64,000 bases of DNA from Nocardioides eburneiflavus (GTDB lineage: Bacteria; Actinomycetota; Actinomycetes; Propionibacteriales; Nocardioidaceae): assembly GCF_004785795.1 (NCBI RefSeq), contig NZ_SRRO01000001.1:4650001-4714000 (forward strand), in the 5' to 3' direction. Positions 44,772-52,458 of the stretch are shown here, piece after piece. Made by a program: the position numbers and the translations under genes. How positions within the stretch are numbered: the first letter of the stretch is position 1; every line of letters starts with the position of its first letter. The notes beneath the pieces are model-generated. The model had not been told where the DNA came from, made no database searches, and saw only the letters and a program-made list of their open reading frames with translations.

Positions 44772-44824
44772 GAGAGTGATCCTTCCAACGAATCAGCTCT
44801 CCGGACATCCCGGGGCGGTTCAAA

Positions 44825-44847
44825 CCGCCCGTCCTGAGGACGGGCGG
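44825..44847. terminator. Perfect hairpin between IS3 copy C and the integration module
   Basis: CCGCCCGTCC-TGA-GGACGGGCGG, a 10-bp GC-rich stem without T-tract. It may terminate transcription that would otherwise enter the excisionase/integrase genes. It starts 3 bp from the IS end. Confidence 0.55.
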
Positions 44848-44973
44848 GACAGGACGGGCGAGTTTTGGTGCTCCCAGCGCGCACCCTAGGACGCGTACCT
44901 CTCGACGACAGACACCCACCCACCAACGACCGGCGACGAACGTCACCGCGAACCGACCCACCAGGAGGCCGCC

Positions 44974-45204
44974 ATGACCGCACAACCCGACACCCCACGA
45001 CCCCGCCAGAACCCCGGCGACGAGATGCTAAGCCTCCAGGAAGCCTGCGTCTTCCTCCGCGTCCCCGAAGGCACCCTGCGCTACTGGCGCCACCTCGGGG
45101 CCGGCCCTCGCAGCTTCAAGGTGGGCCGCCACATTCGCTACTGGCGAGCCGACCTCGTCCTCTGGCTCACCGAACAGACCAACCGTCCCCAGGGACGGGG
45201 CTGA
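44974..45204 (+). CDS. Excisionase / MerR-like helix-turn-helix protein
   Basis: A 76-residue protein with a winged helix-turn-helix of the excisionase/AlpA type (LSLQEACVFLRVPEGTLRYW, then SFKVGRHIRYWRADLVLWL). It is encoded 38 bp upstream of the integrase on the same strand, the usual place for the recombination directionality factor in actinobacterial integrative elements. AGGAGG precedes the ATG. It should bind between att core and arm sites to favour excision. Confidence 0.85.
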   Translation: MTAQPDTPRPRQNPGDEMLSLQEACVFLRVPEGTLRYWRHLGAGPRSFKVGRHIRYWRADLVLWLTEQTNRPQGRG

Positions 45205-45242
45205 CCGGCGACAGCCGGCCGACCCGACAGGCACGATGAACC

Positions 45243-46544
45243 ATGGCCAGCATCGAGAAGCGCATCCGTGACGGGCAGACCTCGTGGCGGGCACACTATC
45301 GGACGCCCGCAGGGGCCCAGCGCAACAAGACCTTCACGCGCAAGGTCGACGCCGAGCGGTTCCTCGCCAGCGTCGAGAGCGCCAAGATCGTCGGGACCTA
45401 CGTCGACCCGGCGCTCGCGAAGGTCACCGTCGGCGACTGGGCACAACGGTGGCTCGACGGACAGGCACATCTCAAACCCACCACGCGATCGCGCTACGAG
45501 GGCGTCCTGCGCAAGCACATCCACCCGAAGTGGGACCGGGTGAAGCTCGCCAACGTCTCCCACGGCGACGTCCAGGCCTGGGTGACCGAGCTCGCCAAGG
45601 ATCACTCCCCCGCCACCGTTCACAAGATCCACCGGGTCCTCAGCCTGGTCCTCGACATGGCGGTCAAGGACGGCCGGCTCGCGCGCAACGTCGCCAGCGG
45701 GGTGAACCTGCCGCGCGTGGGCAGGCACGAGCACCGTTACCTCACCCACGAGCAGGTCGATGACCTGGCGATGGCGACCGGCCATCCCGCGGAGCCGAGC
45801 AAGCACAGCAGCCTCGACACCCGGGCCAACGAGACATACCGGCTGGTCGTCCTCTTCCTCGCCTATACCGGTGCGCGCTTCGGTGAGATGGCGGCGCTCC
45901 GCGTCGGGCGGCTCGACCTGCGCCGCAGCCGCGCCGTCATCATCGAGTCGGTCACCCCGGTGCAGGGACAGGGGCTCGTCTGGGGCAGCACCAAGACCCA
46001 CCAGCGCCGCGAGGTGCCGATCCCGCGCTTCCTGACTGCCGAGCTCGCCGTCCACGTGCAGGGCAAGCGACCCGACGACCTGGTGTTCGCAGGCATCCGG
46101 AACGGCCAGCCGCTGCGGGTCAGCACGTTTCGCACCGCCTTCACCGCAGCGGCGAGGACGATCGGCGTCCCCGACCTGCACCCGCACCAGCTCCGCCACA
46201 CCGCGGCCAGCCTCGCCATCGCCGCCGGCGCAGACGTGAAGGTCGTCCAGCAGATGCTCGGCCACAGCTCGGCGACGATGACGCTGGACACCTACGGGCA
46301 CCTCTTCGAGGACCGTCTCGACGAAGTCGGCGATGCCCTCGACGCCGCGCGCACCGCCGCCCGGGTGCGTCGGGACGCCCTGCGAGCGTTGCCCCGTGTT
46401 GCCCCAGTGTTGCCCGAGCCCGATACTGGTCGAAATGCCGAAGCGGCCCCTCCCAGCGTTTCCGCTGGTCAGGGCCGCTTTTCCGTGCTGTACCCCCGAC
46501 CGGATTCGAACCGGCGCTACCGCCTTGAGAGGGCGACGTGCTAG
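45243..46544 (+). CDS. Tyrosine site-specific recombinase (integrase)
   Basis: A 433-residue phage-type integrase. The N-terminal AP2-like arm-binding region begins RIRDGQTSWRAHYRTP. The SAM-like core-binding domain follows (about 60-150), then the catalytic domain with Arg in TGARFGEMAALR (near 211), HQLRH (316-320), the LGHSS histidine and the nucleophile Tyr in TYGH (near 350). About 80 residues follow that are not part of the family core. The last 20 codons are the att repeat and tRNA-Glu itself, and the stop at 46542-46544 lies in the tRNA gene. In the excised circle the frame would instead continue from the attL side. Confidence 0.95.
   Translation: MASIEKRIRDGQTSWRAHYRTPAGAQRNKTFTRKVDAERFLASVESAKIVGTYVDPALAKVTVGDWAQRWLDGQAHLKPTTRSRYEGVLRKHIHPKWDRVKLANVSHGDVQAWVTELAKDHSPATVHKIHRVLSLVLDMAVKDGRLARNVASGVNLPRVGRHEHRYLTHEQVDDLAMATGHPAEPSKHSSLDTRANETYRLVVLFLAYTGARFGEMAALRVGRLDLRRSRAVIIESVTPVQGQGLVWGSTKTHQRREVPIPRFLTAELAVHVQGKRPDDLVFAGIRNGQPLRVSTFRTAFTAAARTIGVPDLHPHQLRHTAASLAIAAGADVKVVQQMLGHSSATMTLDTYGHLFEDRLDEVGDALDAARTAARVRRDALRALPRVAPVLPEPDTGRNAEAAPPSVSAGQGRFSVLYPRPDSNRRYRLERATC
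46395..46416 (+). repeat. Putative integrase arm-type site, right
   Basis: 22 bp identical to 23947-23968, here inside the integrase coding sequence. A third partial unit, GTTGCCCC at 46388-46395, directly precedes it, giving three tandem GTTGCCC units. It sits 68 bp from the att core. Confidence 0.6.
46441..46480 (-). terminator. Element-borne terminator for tRNA-Glu, within the integrase reading frame
   Basis: Outer arms AAGCGGCCC / GGGCCGCTT enclose an inner stem CCAGCG / CGCTGG. On the minus strand it lies 10 bp past the tRNA 3' end, so it can terminate the tRNA transcript in place of the chromosomal terminator left at 23760-23793. It is at the same time coding for the integrase C-terminus. 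Confidence 0.7.
46485..46531. repeat. attR: att core within tRNA-Glu
   Basis: 47 bp identical to attL (23794-23840). It overlaps the 3' half of the intact tRNA-Glu and the 3' end of the integrase gene. Confidence 0.93.
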
Positions 46545-46563
46545 GCCGCTACACAACGGGGGC
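46491..46563 (-). tRNA. tRNA-Glu (anticodon CTC)
   Basis: 73 nt fold into a full cloverleaf: acceptor GCCCCCG/CGGGGGT, D-stem GTGT/GCAC, anticodon stem TCGCC/GGCGG with loop CTCTCAA, T-arm GCCGG-TTCGAAT-CCGGT, discriminator A. CCA is not encoded. It is the integration target of the island; its 3' part was resupplied by the element. It lies downstream of gltX and tRNA-Gln on the same strand. Confidence 0.95.
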
Positions 46564-46651
46564 TTGCGGTGCTGCTCCGAGGAGCAACGGAGCTGAACTC
46601 TAGCGGGGCCGGAGTGTCGCTCCAAATCCTGACCCAGGGGCCGGGACCTTG

Positions 46652-46723
46652 CTGGGGTACTAGGACTCGAACCTAGAACAACTGAACCAGAATCAGCCGT
46701 GTTGCCAATTACACCATACCCCA
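46652..46723 (-). tRNA. tRNA-Gln (anticodon CTG)
   Basis: 72 nt: acceptor TGGGGTA/TACCCCA, D-arm GTGT..ACAC, anticodon stem GCTGA/TCAGT with loop TTCTGGT, T-arm CTAGG-TTCGAGT-CCTAG, discriminator G. CCA is not encoded. In actinobacteria lacking GlnRS this tRNA is charged with Glu by GltX and then amidated, which fits the nearby gltX. Confidence 0.95.
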
Positions 46724-46795
46724 TGGGGGTATCGGATCATCTCCGACCACCCACGACGTCCGGCAGCGATGACCACTGCGGAACGACCCCGAACG

Positions 46796-47803
46796 TTACA
46801 CGCGCGGTGGCGGCACGGCCAAAACGGGGTCCCCCGCGGGCGGCGGCAGCGACGCTCCCCCGACCGGCGGTCCGACGTCGACCAGACCCATCGCGCGCGC
46901 CACCCAGCTCGCGAGGCCGAGGTAGACCAGCGACTGCGTCAGTGTCGACAGGATCGTCCACCAGCTGCCGCCGCCCTCGGCGTTCAGCGCCGCGGTCAGG
47001 TCGCCGAAGGCGAGCGCGAGGCCGAAGGCGAGGAAGTTGTTGAGCACGTGCATCGCGATCGGCGCCTCGAGCCCGCCCGTACGGATGACGAGGATGCCGG
47101 CGACCACGCCGAAGGCGAAGCGGTCGAAGAACACGGGCCAGTCCTGGGAGAGCCCGTGGAAGAGCGCGAAGACCAGTGCCGGCACCAGCACGGCGAGCGC
47201 CTGCGAGGCCCGTCGGCCCCACACCAACGAGCCGAAGGCCTGCGTCAGGTAGCCACGGAAGAGGTACTCCTCGCCGGCTGCCTGGAGCGGCGTGAGCAGC
47301 AGGATCACAATGATGAAGTCGCGGGTCTGGGTGGTGAAGTCGTTGACCTCGCCGACCGGGGCGTCGCCACCCTGCACCGGCAGCAGCAGGCCGACGCCCA
47401 GCGAGGCGAGGAGCGCCACCACCGACAGTCCCACGCAGACGAAGAGGTAGCCCCATCGCAGCCGCGGTGCGACCGACGAGACCCAGCGCGGCTTCAACCG
47501 GTGGAGCCACCACGTGACCAGGAACGTCAGCGGGATCGCTGCGGCGATGATCGCGTTGAGCAGGGCCAGCCCCGCCGGCGTGGCCTCGGCCGTGACGTCC
47601 AGGACGCCACCCGCCTCCTCCATGCTGCTGCCCGTCAGCAGGAGGACGGCGAACGCGACGCCGCCGACGACGAGCGGGACGACGCCGAAGACCAGGACCA
47701 GCAGGAGCAGCGCGCCCACGATCGAGCGCCACTCCCCGGGGCGGCCGACGCGGTGCAGCTGGTGGTACTGCGGCTGGAAGTCGGGCGGCAGTGGGCGGGC
47801 CAT
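46796..47803 (-). CDS. CPBP-family intramembrane metalloprotease
   Basis: A 335-residue polytopic membrane protein with about eight hydrophobic segments. Signature motifs of the CPBP (CAAX protease and bacteriocin-processing) family are present: AAGEEYLFRGYL near residue 178, FALFHG near 215 and IAMHVLNNFLAF near 250. Glu-Glu and the two histidines form the presumed active site in the membrane. The ATG at 47803 is 7 bp after the gltX stop, so the two are probably cotranscribed and run into the tRNA genes. The physiological substrate is unknown. Confidence 0.88.
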   Translation of the reverse strand: MARPLPPDFQPQYHQLHRVGRPGEWRSIVGALLLLVLVFGVVPLVVGGVAFAVLLLTGSSMEEAGGVLDVTAEATPAGLALLNAIIAAAIPLTFLVTWWLHRLKPRWVSSVAPRLRWGYLFVCVGLSVVALLASLGVGLLLPVQGGDAPVGEVNDFTTQTRDFIIVILLLTPLQAAGEEYLFRGYLTQAFGSLVWGRRASQALAVLVPALVFALFHGLSQDWPVFFDRFAFGVVAGILVIRTGGLEAPIAMHVLNNFLAFGLALAFGDLTAALNAEGGGSWWTILSTLTQSLVYLGLASWVARAMGLVDVGPPVGGASLPPPAGDPVLAVPPPRV

Positions 47804-47810
47804 GGGCGGA

Positions 47811-49277
47811 TCAGGCCAGGGCCGACTGGAGCCGCGCGAGGCTCCGCTCGCGGCCCAGCAGCTCCATCGACTCGAACAGCGGCGGGCTCACTCGCCGACC
47901 GGTGACGGCCACGCGTACGGGTCCGAACGCGACCCGCGGCTTGAGCTCCATGCCCTCGATCAGCGCTACGCGCAGCGCCTCCTCGATCGCGGCGGTCGAC
48001 CACTCGCGCAGACCCGAGAGGGCGTCGTACGACGCCTGGACCACGCCTCGTCCGGTCTCGTCGAGCACCTTGGCGACGTCGTCGGGGTCGCGCTCGAAGT
48101 CGGACTCGTCGACGAAGAGGAAGCCGAGCATCGGTGCGGCCTCGGTGAGCTTGTTGATCCGCTCGGCGACCAGCGGCATCGCCAGCTCGAGCATCTGCGC
48201 GTCAGCGTCGTTGACCGGGTCGCTGACGACACCGGCCTCCTTGAGGAACGGCAGCGCCCGGTGGGTGACGTCGTCGAGCGGCAGCAGGCGCATCTGCGAG
48301 GTGTTGATCGCCTCGGCCTTCTTGAGGTCGAAGCGCGCCGGGTTGGGGTTGACGTCCTTGATGTCGAACTTCTCGACCATCTCCGCCATCGAGAACACAT
48401 CGCGGTCCGCGGCGATCGACCAGCCGAGCAGCGCGAGGTAGTTGAGCAGGCCCTCGGGGATGAACCCCTGCTCGCGGTAGGCGAGCGCGTGCGCCTCGGG
48501 GTCACGCTTGGAGAGCTTCTTGTTGCCCTGGCCCATGACGTAGGGCAGGTGGCCGTAGACCGGGACCGTGGTCGCGACGCCGAGCTCGACGAGCGCGTCG
48601 AAGAGCGCAAGCTGGCGGGGCGTGCTGGAGAGCAGGTCCTCGCCGCGCAGCACGTGGGTGATCTGCATGAGCGCGTCGTCGACCGGGTTGACGAGCGTGT
48701 AGAGCGGGTCGCCGTTGGCGCGCGAGAGAGCGAAGTCCGGGACGTTCTCGGACTCGAAGGTGATGTCGCCGCGGACGGCGTCGTCCCAGGTGATCGCGCC
48801 GTCGGGCATGCGGAAGCGCACGATCGGCGCGCGCCCCTCCGCCTCGAAGGCGGCCCGCTGCTCGTCGGACAGGTCGCGGCAGAAGCCGTCGTAGCCCTGC
48901 ATCTTGGAGCCGGACGCCTTGCGGCGCGCGTCGACCTCGTCGTTGCGGCAGTAGCAGTCGTAGGTGTAGGACGACTCGCGCAGGCGGGCGAGGACGTCGC
49001 GGTAGATCTCGCCGCGCTCGCTCTGCTTGTAGGGGCCGTGCGGGCCGCCGACCTCGATGCCCTCGTCCCAGTCGAGTCCGAGCCAGCGCCACAGCTCGAG
49101 GATCGCGTCGTAGGACTCGCGGGTGCTGCGCTCCTTGTCGGTGTCCTCCATCCGGAAGACGATCTGGCCGCCGTGGTGGCGCGCGAACGCCCAGTTGAAC
49201 AGGGCGGTGCGGACCAGGCCGACGTGCGGCGAGCCCGTCGGCGAGGGACAGAAGCGGACGCGTACGGGGGTGCTCAT
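47811..49277 (-). CDS. gltX: Glutamyl-tRNA synthetase
   Basis: A class I aminoacyl-tRNA synthetase, 488 residues. The HIGH-equivalent is SPTGSPHVG at residues 11-19 and the KMSKS loop is KKLSKRDPE near 252, with [11 protein letters not shown] and the [13 protein letters not shown] segment between. The N-terminal half is the catalytic Rossmann fold, the C-terminal half the anticodon-binding helical domain. In most actinobacteria it also misacylates tRNA-Gln for the GatCAB route. It lies upstream of CPBP, tRNA-Gln and tRNA-Glu, and 22 bp downstream of the FAH gene. Confidence 0.96.
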   Translation of the reverse strand: MSTPVRVRFCPSPTGSPHVGLVRTALFNWAFARHHGGQIVFRMEDTDKERSTRESYDAILELWRWLGLDWDEGIEVGGPHGPYKQSERGEIYRDVLARLRESSYTYDCYCRNDEVDARRKASGSKMQGYDGFCRDLSDEQRAAFEAEGRAPIVRFRMPDGAITWDDAVRGDITFESENVPDFALSRANGDPLYTLVNPVDDALMQITHVLRGEDLLSSTPRQLALFDALVELGVATTVPVYGHLPYVMGQGNKKLSKRDPEAHALAYREQGFIPEGLLNYLALLGWSIAADRDVFSMAEMVEKFDIKDVNPNPARFDLKKAEAINTSQMRLLPLDDVTHRALPFLKEAGVVSDPVNDADAQMLELAMPLVAERINKLTEAAPMLGFLFVDESDFERDPDDVAKVLDETGRGVVQASYDALSGLREWSTAAIEEALRVALIEGMELKPRVAFGPVRVAVTGRRVSPPLFESMELLGRERSLARLQSALA

Positions 49278-49299
49278 GGCGATGGTGGGCTCTCTGTGG

Positions 49300-50112
49300 T
49301 CAGCTGCGCTGGGCGACGGGGTTGGTCAGGGCGCCGATGCCGACGATCGAGATCTCGACCTCGTCACCGACCTGCATCGGCCCGACACCCTCGGGGGTGC
49401 CGGTGAGGATGACGTCTCCGGGCAGCAGCGTCATCACGGAGGAGACGTGGGCGACCAGGGTCGGCACGTCGAAGATCATGTCGGCGGTCGACCCGTCCTG
49501 GACGACGTCGCCGTTGAGGAAGGTCTGGACCTGGCGCCCGTCGACGAACGCCTGCGGGTCGAGGTCGGTCTCGATCCACGGCCCGAGCGGGCAGAAGGAG
49601 TCGAAGCCCTTGGCCCGGGTGAACTGCACGTCGGACCTCTGGAGGTCGCGGGCCGTCACGTCGTTGGCGATCGTGTAGCCGAAGATCACGTCGGTCGCCT
49701 GCTCGGCGGGCACGTCCCGGCAGATGCGGCCGATGACCACCGCCAGCTCGCCCTCGTAGTGGAGGTTGCTGGTCTGCGGCGGGTAGAAGATCGGGTCGCC
49801 CGGACCGACGACGGTGGTGTTGGGCTTGAGGAACATGAGCGGCTCGGACGGGACGTCGTTGCCGAGCTCGGCGGCGTGCTTGGCGTAGTTGCGGCCGATG
49901 CCGACGACCTTGCTGCGCGGGATGATCGGCGCGAGGAGTCGTACGTCGCTGAGCCGGTGCTGCTCCTCGAGCACCTTGACCCCGACGTAGAGGGGGTCTC
50001 CGGCGAGGGCCACGACCACCGAGTCCTCGGCGGGCTGGCCGAACTCGTCGACCTCGCCGGTGACGACGCCGAAGCGGGGCTCCTCGCCCGTGCTGAACCG
50101 ACAGATGCGCAT
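49300..50112 (-). CDS. Fumarylacetoacetate hydrolase family protein
   Basis: A 270-residue FAH-fold enzyme with a metal site in [12 protein letters not shown] (Glu pair) and [12 protein letters not shown] (Asp), and conserved [25 protein letters not shown] and [13 protein letters not shown]. The family includes hydrolases, decarboxylases and isomerases acting on acylpyruvates and catechol-pathway intermediates; no single substrate can be assigned. It is first of a run leading into gltX, a neighbourhood widely conserved in actinobacteria. Confidence 0.88.
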   Translation of the reverse strand: MRICRFSTGEEPRFGVVTGEVDEFGQPAEDSVVVALAGDPLYVGVKVLEEQHRLSDVRLLAPIIPRSKVVGIGRNYAKHAAELGNDVPSEPLMFLKPNTTVVGPGDPIFYPPQTSNLHYEGELAVVIGRICRDVPAEQATDVIFGYTIANDVTARDLQRSDVQFTRAKGFDSFCPLGPWIETDLDPQAFVDGRQVQTFLNGDVVQDGSTADMIFDVPTLVAHVSSVMTLLPGDVILTGTPEGVGPMQVGDEVEISIVGIGALTNPVAQRS

Positions 50113-50134
50113 GCGCCGACCCTATCCAGCGGGC

Positions 50135-51502
50135 CTACCGACCGGCCGCGCGCCTCAGCGCCGCGAGGCTGTGGGCGACGTCGTCGACGGTCGTCGACCA
50201 GTTGCTCACGCTCACCCGCAGGACCGCCCGGTCGTGCCAGCGCGAGCCCGTGGTCCACGCGGTCCCCTCGGCGAGCATCGCCTCGACCACGGCGCGGGTG
50301 CGGTGGTCGTCACCGTCACCGAAGGACGCGCACACCTGGGTGAAGACGACGTCGTTGAGCACCTCGGCCCCGTCGATCGCGGCGATGCCCTCCGCGAAGG
50401 CGGCGGCGTGGTCGCAGAAGCCGTCGACGAGGTCGGCGACACCGTCGCGCCCCAGCGCCCGCAACACCGCATACACCGGGAACGCCCGCGCCCGCCGGCT
50501 GATCTCCGGCACCTTGTCGAAGGGCTCGCCCGCCGCGTCGTGGATGAGGTAGTCGCCGTGCATGCCCATCGCCGCCCGCAGCGCCGCCCGGTCGGACACG
50601 ATCGCGAGCCCGCAGTCGTAGGGCACGTTGAGCGTCTTGTGGGCGTCGGTGGCCCACGAGTCGGCCCGCTCCGCACCGGCCAGGAGGTGACGGTGGCGCG
50701 GGGAGGCGCCGGCGAACAGGCCGAACGCACCGTCCACGTGCACCCACGCACCGGCGTCGTGGGCCGCGGTCACCGCCTCGTCGAAGGGGTCGAACGCACC
50801 GGAGTGCACGTTGCCGGCCTGGAGGCACACGATCGTGGGACGACCGTCCCCGGCGTCGAGGGCCGCCGCGAGCGCCGGCGCCTCGATGCGACCCTGGTCG
50901 TCGACCGCGACCGGTTCCGGCGCCCCGAGCCCGAGGTAGCGAAGGCTGAGGTCGATCGTGTCGTGCCGCTCGGCACCGACGAGCACCCGTACGCCCGGGG
51001 AACCGACGAGCCCGCGCTCGGCCACGTCCCACCCCGCGCGCCGCAGCACCGCGTCACGCCCCGCGGCCAGGCAGGTGAAGTTGGCCATCGTGCCGCCGGT
51101 GACGAACCCGACGGCGCTGCCGGCCGGCAGGCCGAGCAGGTCGACCACCCACGCCTCGGCCACGTCCTCGACGGCGGAGTGGGCGGGCGTCAGCATCCGC
51201 AGCCCGGCGTTCTGGTCCCATGCGCTGACCAGCCAGTCGACGGCCAGCGCCGCCGGGTGGGCGCCTCCGATGACGAACCCGAAGAACCGGCCGCCGGGCA
51301 TCGCGGTGAGGCCGGGCTCGCACGCGGCGGCGAGCTCGTCGACCACGTCCGCCGGGGCCGTCGGACCGTCCTGGAGGTGCCGGTCGAGGCGCGCGAGCAT
51401 CTCGTCCGTCGTGAGGGACGGCGGCACCGGTCGGTCCGCGAGCGAGGCGAGCCACCCGACCGCGTGCCGGTGGGCGCGGTCGAGGCCCGAGGTGCGGTCC
51501 AT
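50135..51502 (-). CDS. Group II PLP-dependent decarboxylase
   Basis: A 455-residue fold-type I decarboxylase of the aromatic L-amino-acid/glutamate decarboxylase group. Markers are FVTGGTMANFTCLAAGR (cofactor phosphate loop), WVHVDGAFGLFAG (Asp to the pyridine nitrogen) and SWATDAHKTLNVPYDCG, whose Lys near residue 287 binds PLP. Substrate range in the family is wide (aromatic amino acids, diaminobutyrate, aspartate). The stop is 22 bp before the FAH start. The natural start is taken as ATG 51502. Confidence 0.85.
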   Translation of the reverse strand: MDRTSGLDRAHRHAVGWLASLADRPVPPSLTTDEMLARLDRHLQDGPTAPADVVDELAAACEPGLTAMPGGRFFGFVIGGAHPAALAVDWLVSAWDQNAGLRMLTPAHSAVEDVAEAWVVDLLGLPAGSAVGFVTGGTMANFTCLAAGRDAVLRRAGWDVAERGLVGSPGVRVLVGAERHDTIDLSLRYLGLGAPEPVAVDDQGRIEAPALAAALDAGDGRPTIVCLQAGNVHSGAFDPFDEAVTAAHDAGAWVHVDGAFGLFAGASPRHRHLLAGAERADSWATDAHKTLNVPYDCGLAIVSDRAALRAAMGMHGDYLIHDAAGEPFDKVPEISRRARAFPVYAVLRALGRDGVADLVDGFCDHAAAFAEGIAAIDGAEVLNDVVFTQVCASFGDGDDHRTRAVVEAMLAEGTAWTTGSRWHDRAVLRVSVSNWSTTVDDVAHSLAALRRAAGR

Positions 51503-51594
51503 GCGGGCAGTGTCCCCCGCGGAGGTGGCTGGGTCGAGGGTTCGTCGAAGCGGTCCGGACCGCCCGGTCGCCGTACCGTTGTCGCGTGCAGGTG

Positions 51595-52458
51595 ATGTCC
51601 GGACCCGAGTGGCGGGCGCGGGCAGACGCCCACGCCGCTCGCGTCGACGTCTTCCTCGAGCCGCACCTCGCGCGCCGGGCCGAGAAGGTGAAGCACCCGG
51701 TGCACGACTTCCTCTTCACCTACTACTCCCAGCGCCCGGCCCAGCTGCGCCGGTGGCACCCGGGGTATGGCGTGGCCCTGGCCGATGCGGAGGCGTACGC
51801 CGGGCTCAAGGGGTACGGCGGCGACCCGCTGACGGTCACCGAGGCGTACGTCTCCTCGCAGCGCCCGCTGCTGCGACAGCTGCACACGCTGCTGACGGCG
51901 ACCGCGGGCCGGACGCCGCAGCTCGGCTGCTTCGGCCTGCACGAGTGGGCGATGGTGCACCGCTCTGCCGAGCACGGAACCCGCCACGACTGGCCCCTGC
52001 GGCTCGGCCAGGAGGGCACCGACGCGGTCGTGGAGTCGCACCGGATCGGCTGCTCGCACTTCGACGCGTTCCGGTTCTTCACCCCCACCGCCCGGCCGCT
52101 CAACACGCTGCAGCCCGGACGCGACGACCGCGCGGACTTCGAGCAGCCGGGCTGCCTCCACGCGGGGATGGACCTCTACAAGCACGCCTTCCGGCTCACG
52201 CCGATGGTCCCCAGCGACCTGGTCGCCGACTGCTTCGAGCTCGCCCGCGACATCCGGGTGCTCGACATGCGCGCAGCGCCGTACGACCTCTCCGACCTCG
52301 GGTTCGAGCCGGTGCGGATCGAGACGACCGAGGGCAAGGCGGCGTACGTCGAGGCGCAGCGCGGGTTCGCCGAGCGCGGCGCGCCGCTGCGGGCGCGGAT
52401 CGTCGCCGAGTGCGAGCGCCTGCTCGACGTGCTCGACCGACAGCCTCAGAACTCGTAG
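51595..52458 (+). CDS. Conserved actinobacterial protein of uncertain function
   Basis: 287 residues with no motif I can assign a reaction to. It has a distinctive pattern of conserved His/Trp/Cys: YYSQRPAQLRRWHPGYG, LGCFGLHEWAMVHR, IGCSHFDAFRFFTP and PGCLHAGMDLYKH. Related proteins are sometimes annotated as 3-methyladenine DNA glycosylase, but no helix-hairpin-helix or AlkA/Tag motif is visible, so I do not adopt that name. The His/Cys blocks could bind a metal. Either ATG 51595 or GTG 51586 may be the start. Its end overlaps the convergent sulfotransferase-like gene by 13 bp. Confidence 0.6.
   Translation: MSGPEWRARADAHAARVDVFLEPHLARRAEKVKHPVHDFLFTYYSQRPAQLRRWHPGYGVALADAEAYAGLKGYGGDPLTVTEAYVSSQRPLLRQLHTLLTATAGRTPQLGCFGLHEWAMVHRSAEHGTRHDWPLRLGQEGTDAVVESHRIGCSHFDAFRFFTPTARPLNTLQPGRDDRADFEQPGCLHAGMDLYKHAFRLTPMVPSDLVADCFELARDIRVLDMRAAPYDLSDLGFEPVRIETTEGKAAYVEAQRGFAERGAPLRARIVAECERLLDVLDRQPQNS

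Larger units (their letters stand above)
43492..44822 (-). mobile_element. IS3-family insertion sequence, copy C (1,331 bp)
   Basis: Same ends and proteins as copies A and B, oriented as A. Flanking trinucleotides differ (CAT left, AAC right), so no target duplication remains; a rearrangement between IS copies is the likely cause. Its right end abuts the integration module. Confidence 0.93.
23794..46484. mobile_element. Integrated element / genomic island in tRNA-Glu(CTC), about 22.7 kb
   Basis: The boundaries are a 47-bp perfect direct repeat at 23794-23840 and 46485-46531, identical to the 3' part of tRNA-Glu plus a few downstream bases. The right end carries an excisionase and tyrosine integrase next to the intact tRNA; the left end has a toxin-antitoxin-like pair. 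Cargo is an RHS polymorphic-toxin operon and six full insertion sequences. I see no relaxase, replication or conjugation gene, so it is either mobilised by others or defective. A 22-bp repeat lies inside each end and may be integrase arm sites. Confidence 0.9.

Noticed and set aside
44974..46544. Possibility that the island is a complete prophage
   Set aside because: Only integrase and excisionase are phage-like; no capsid, terminase, portal, tail or lysis gene is visible.
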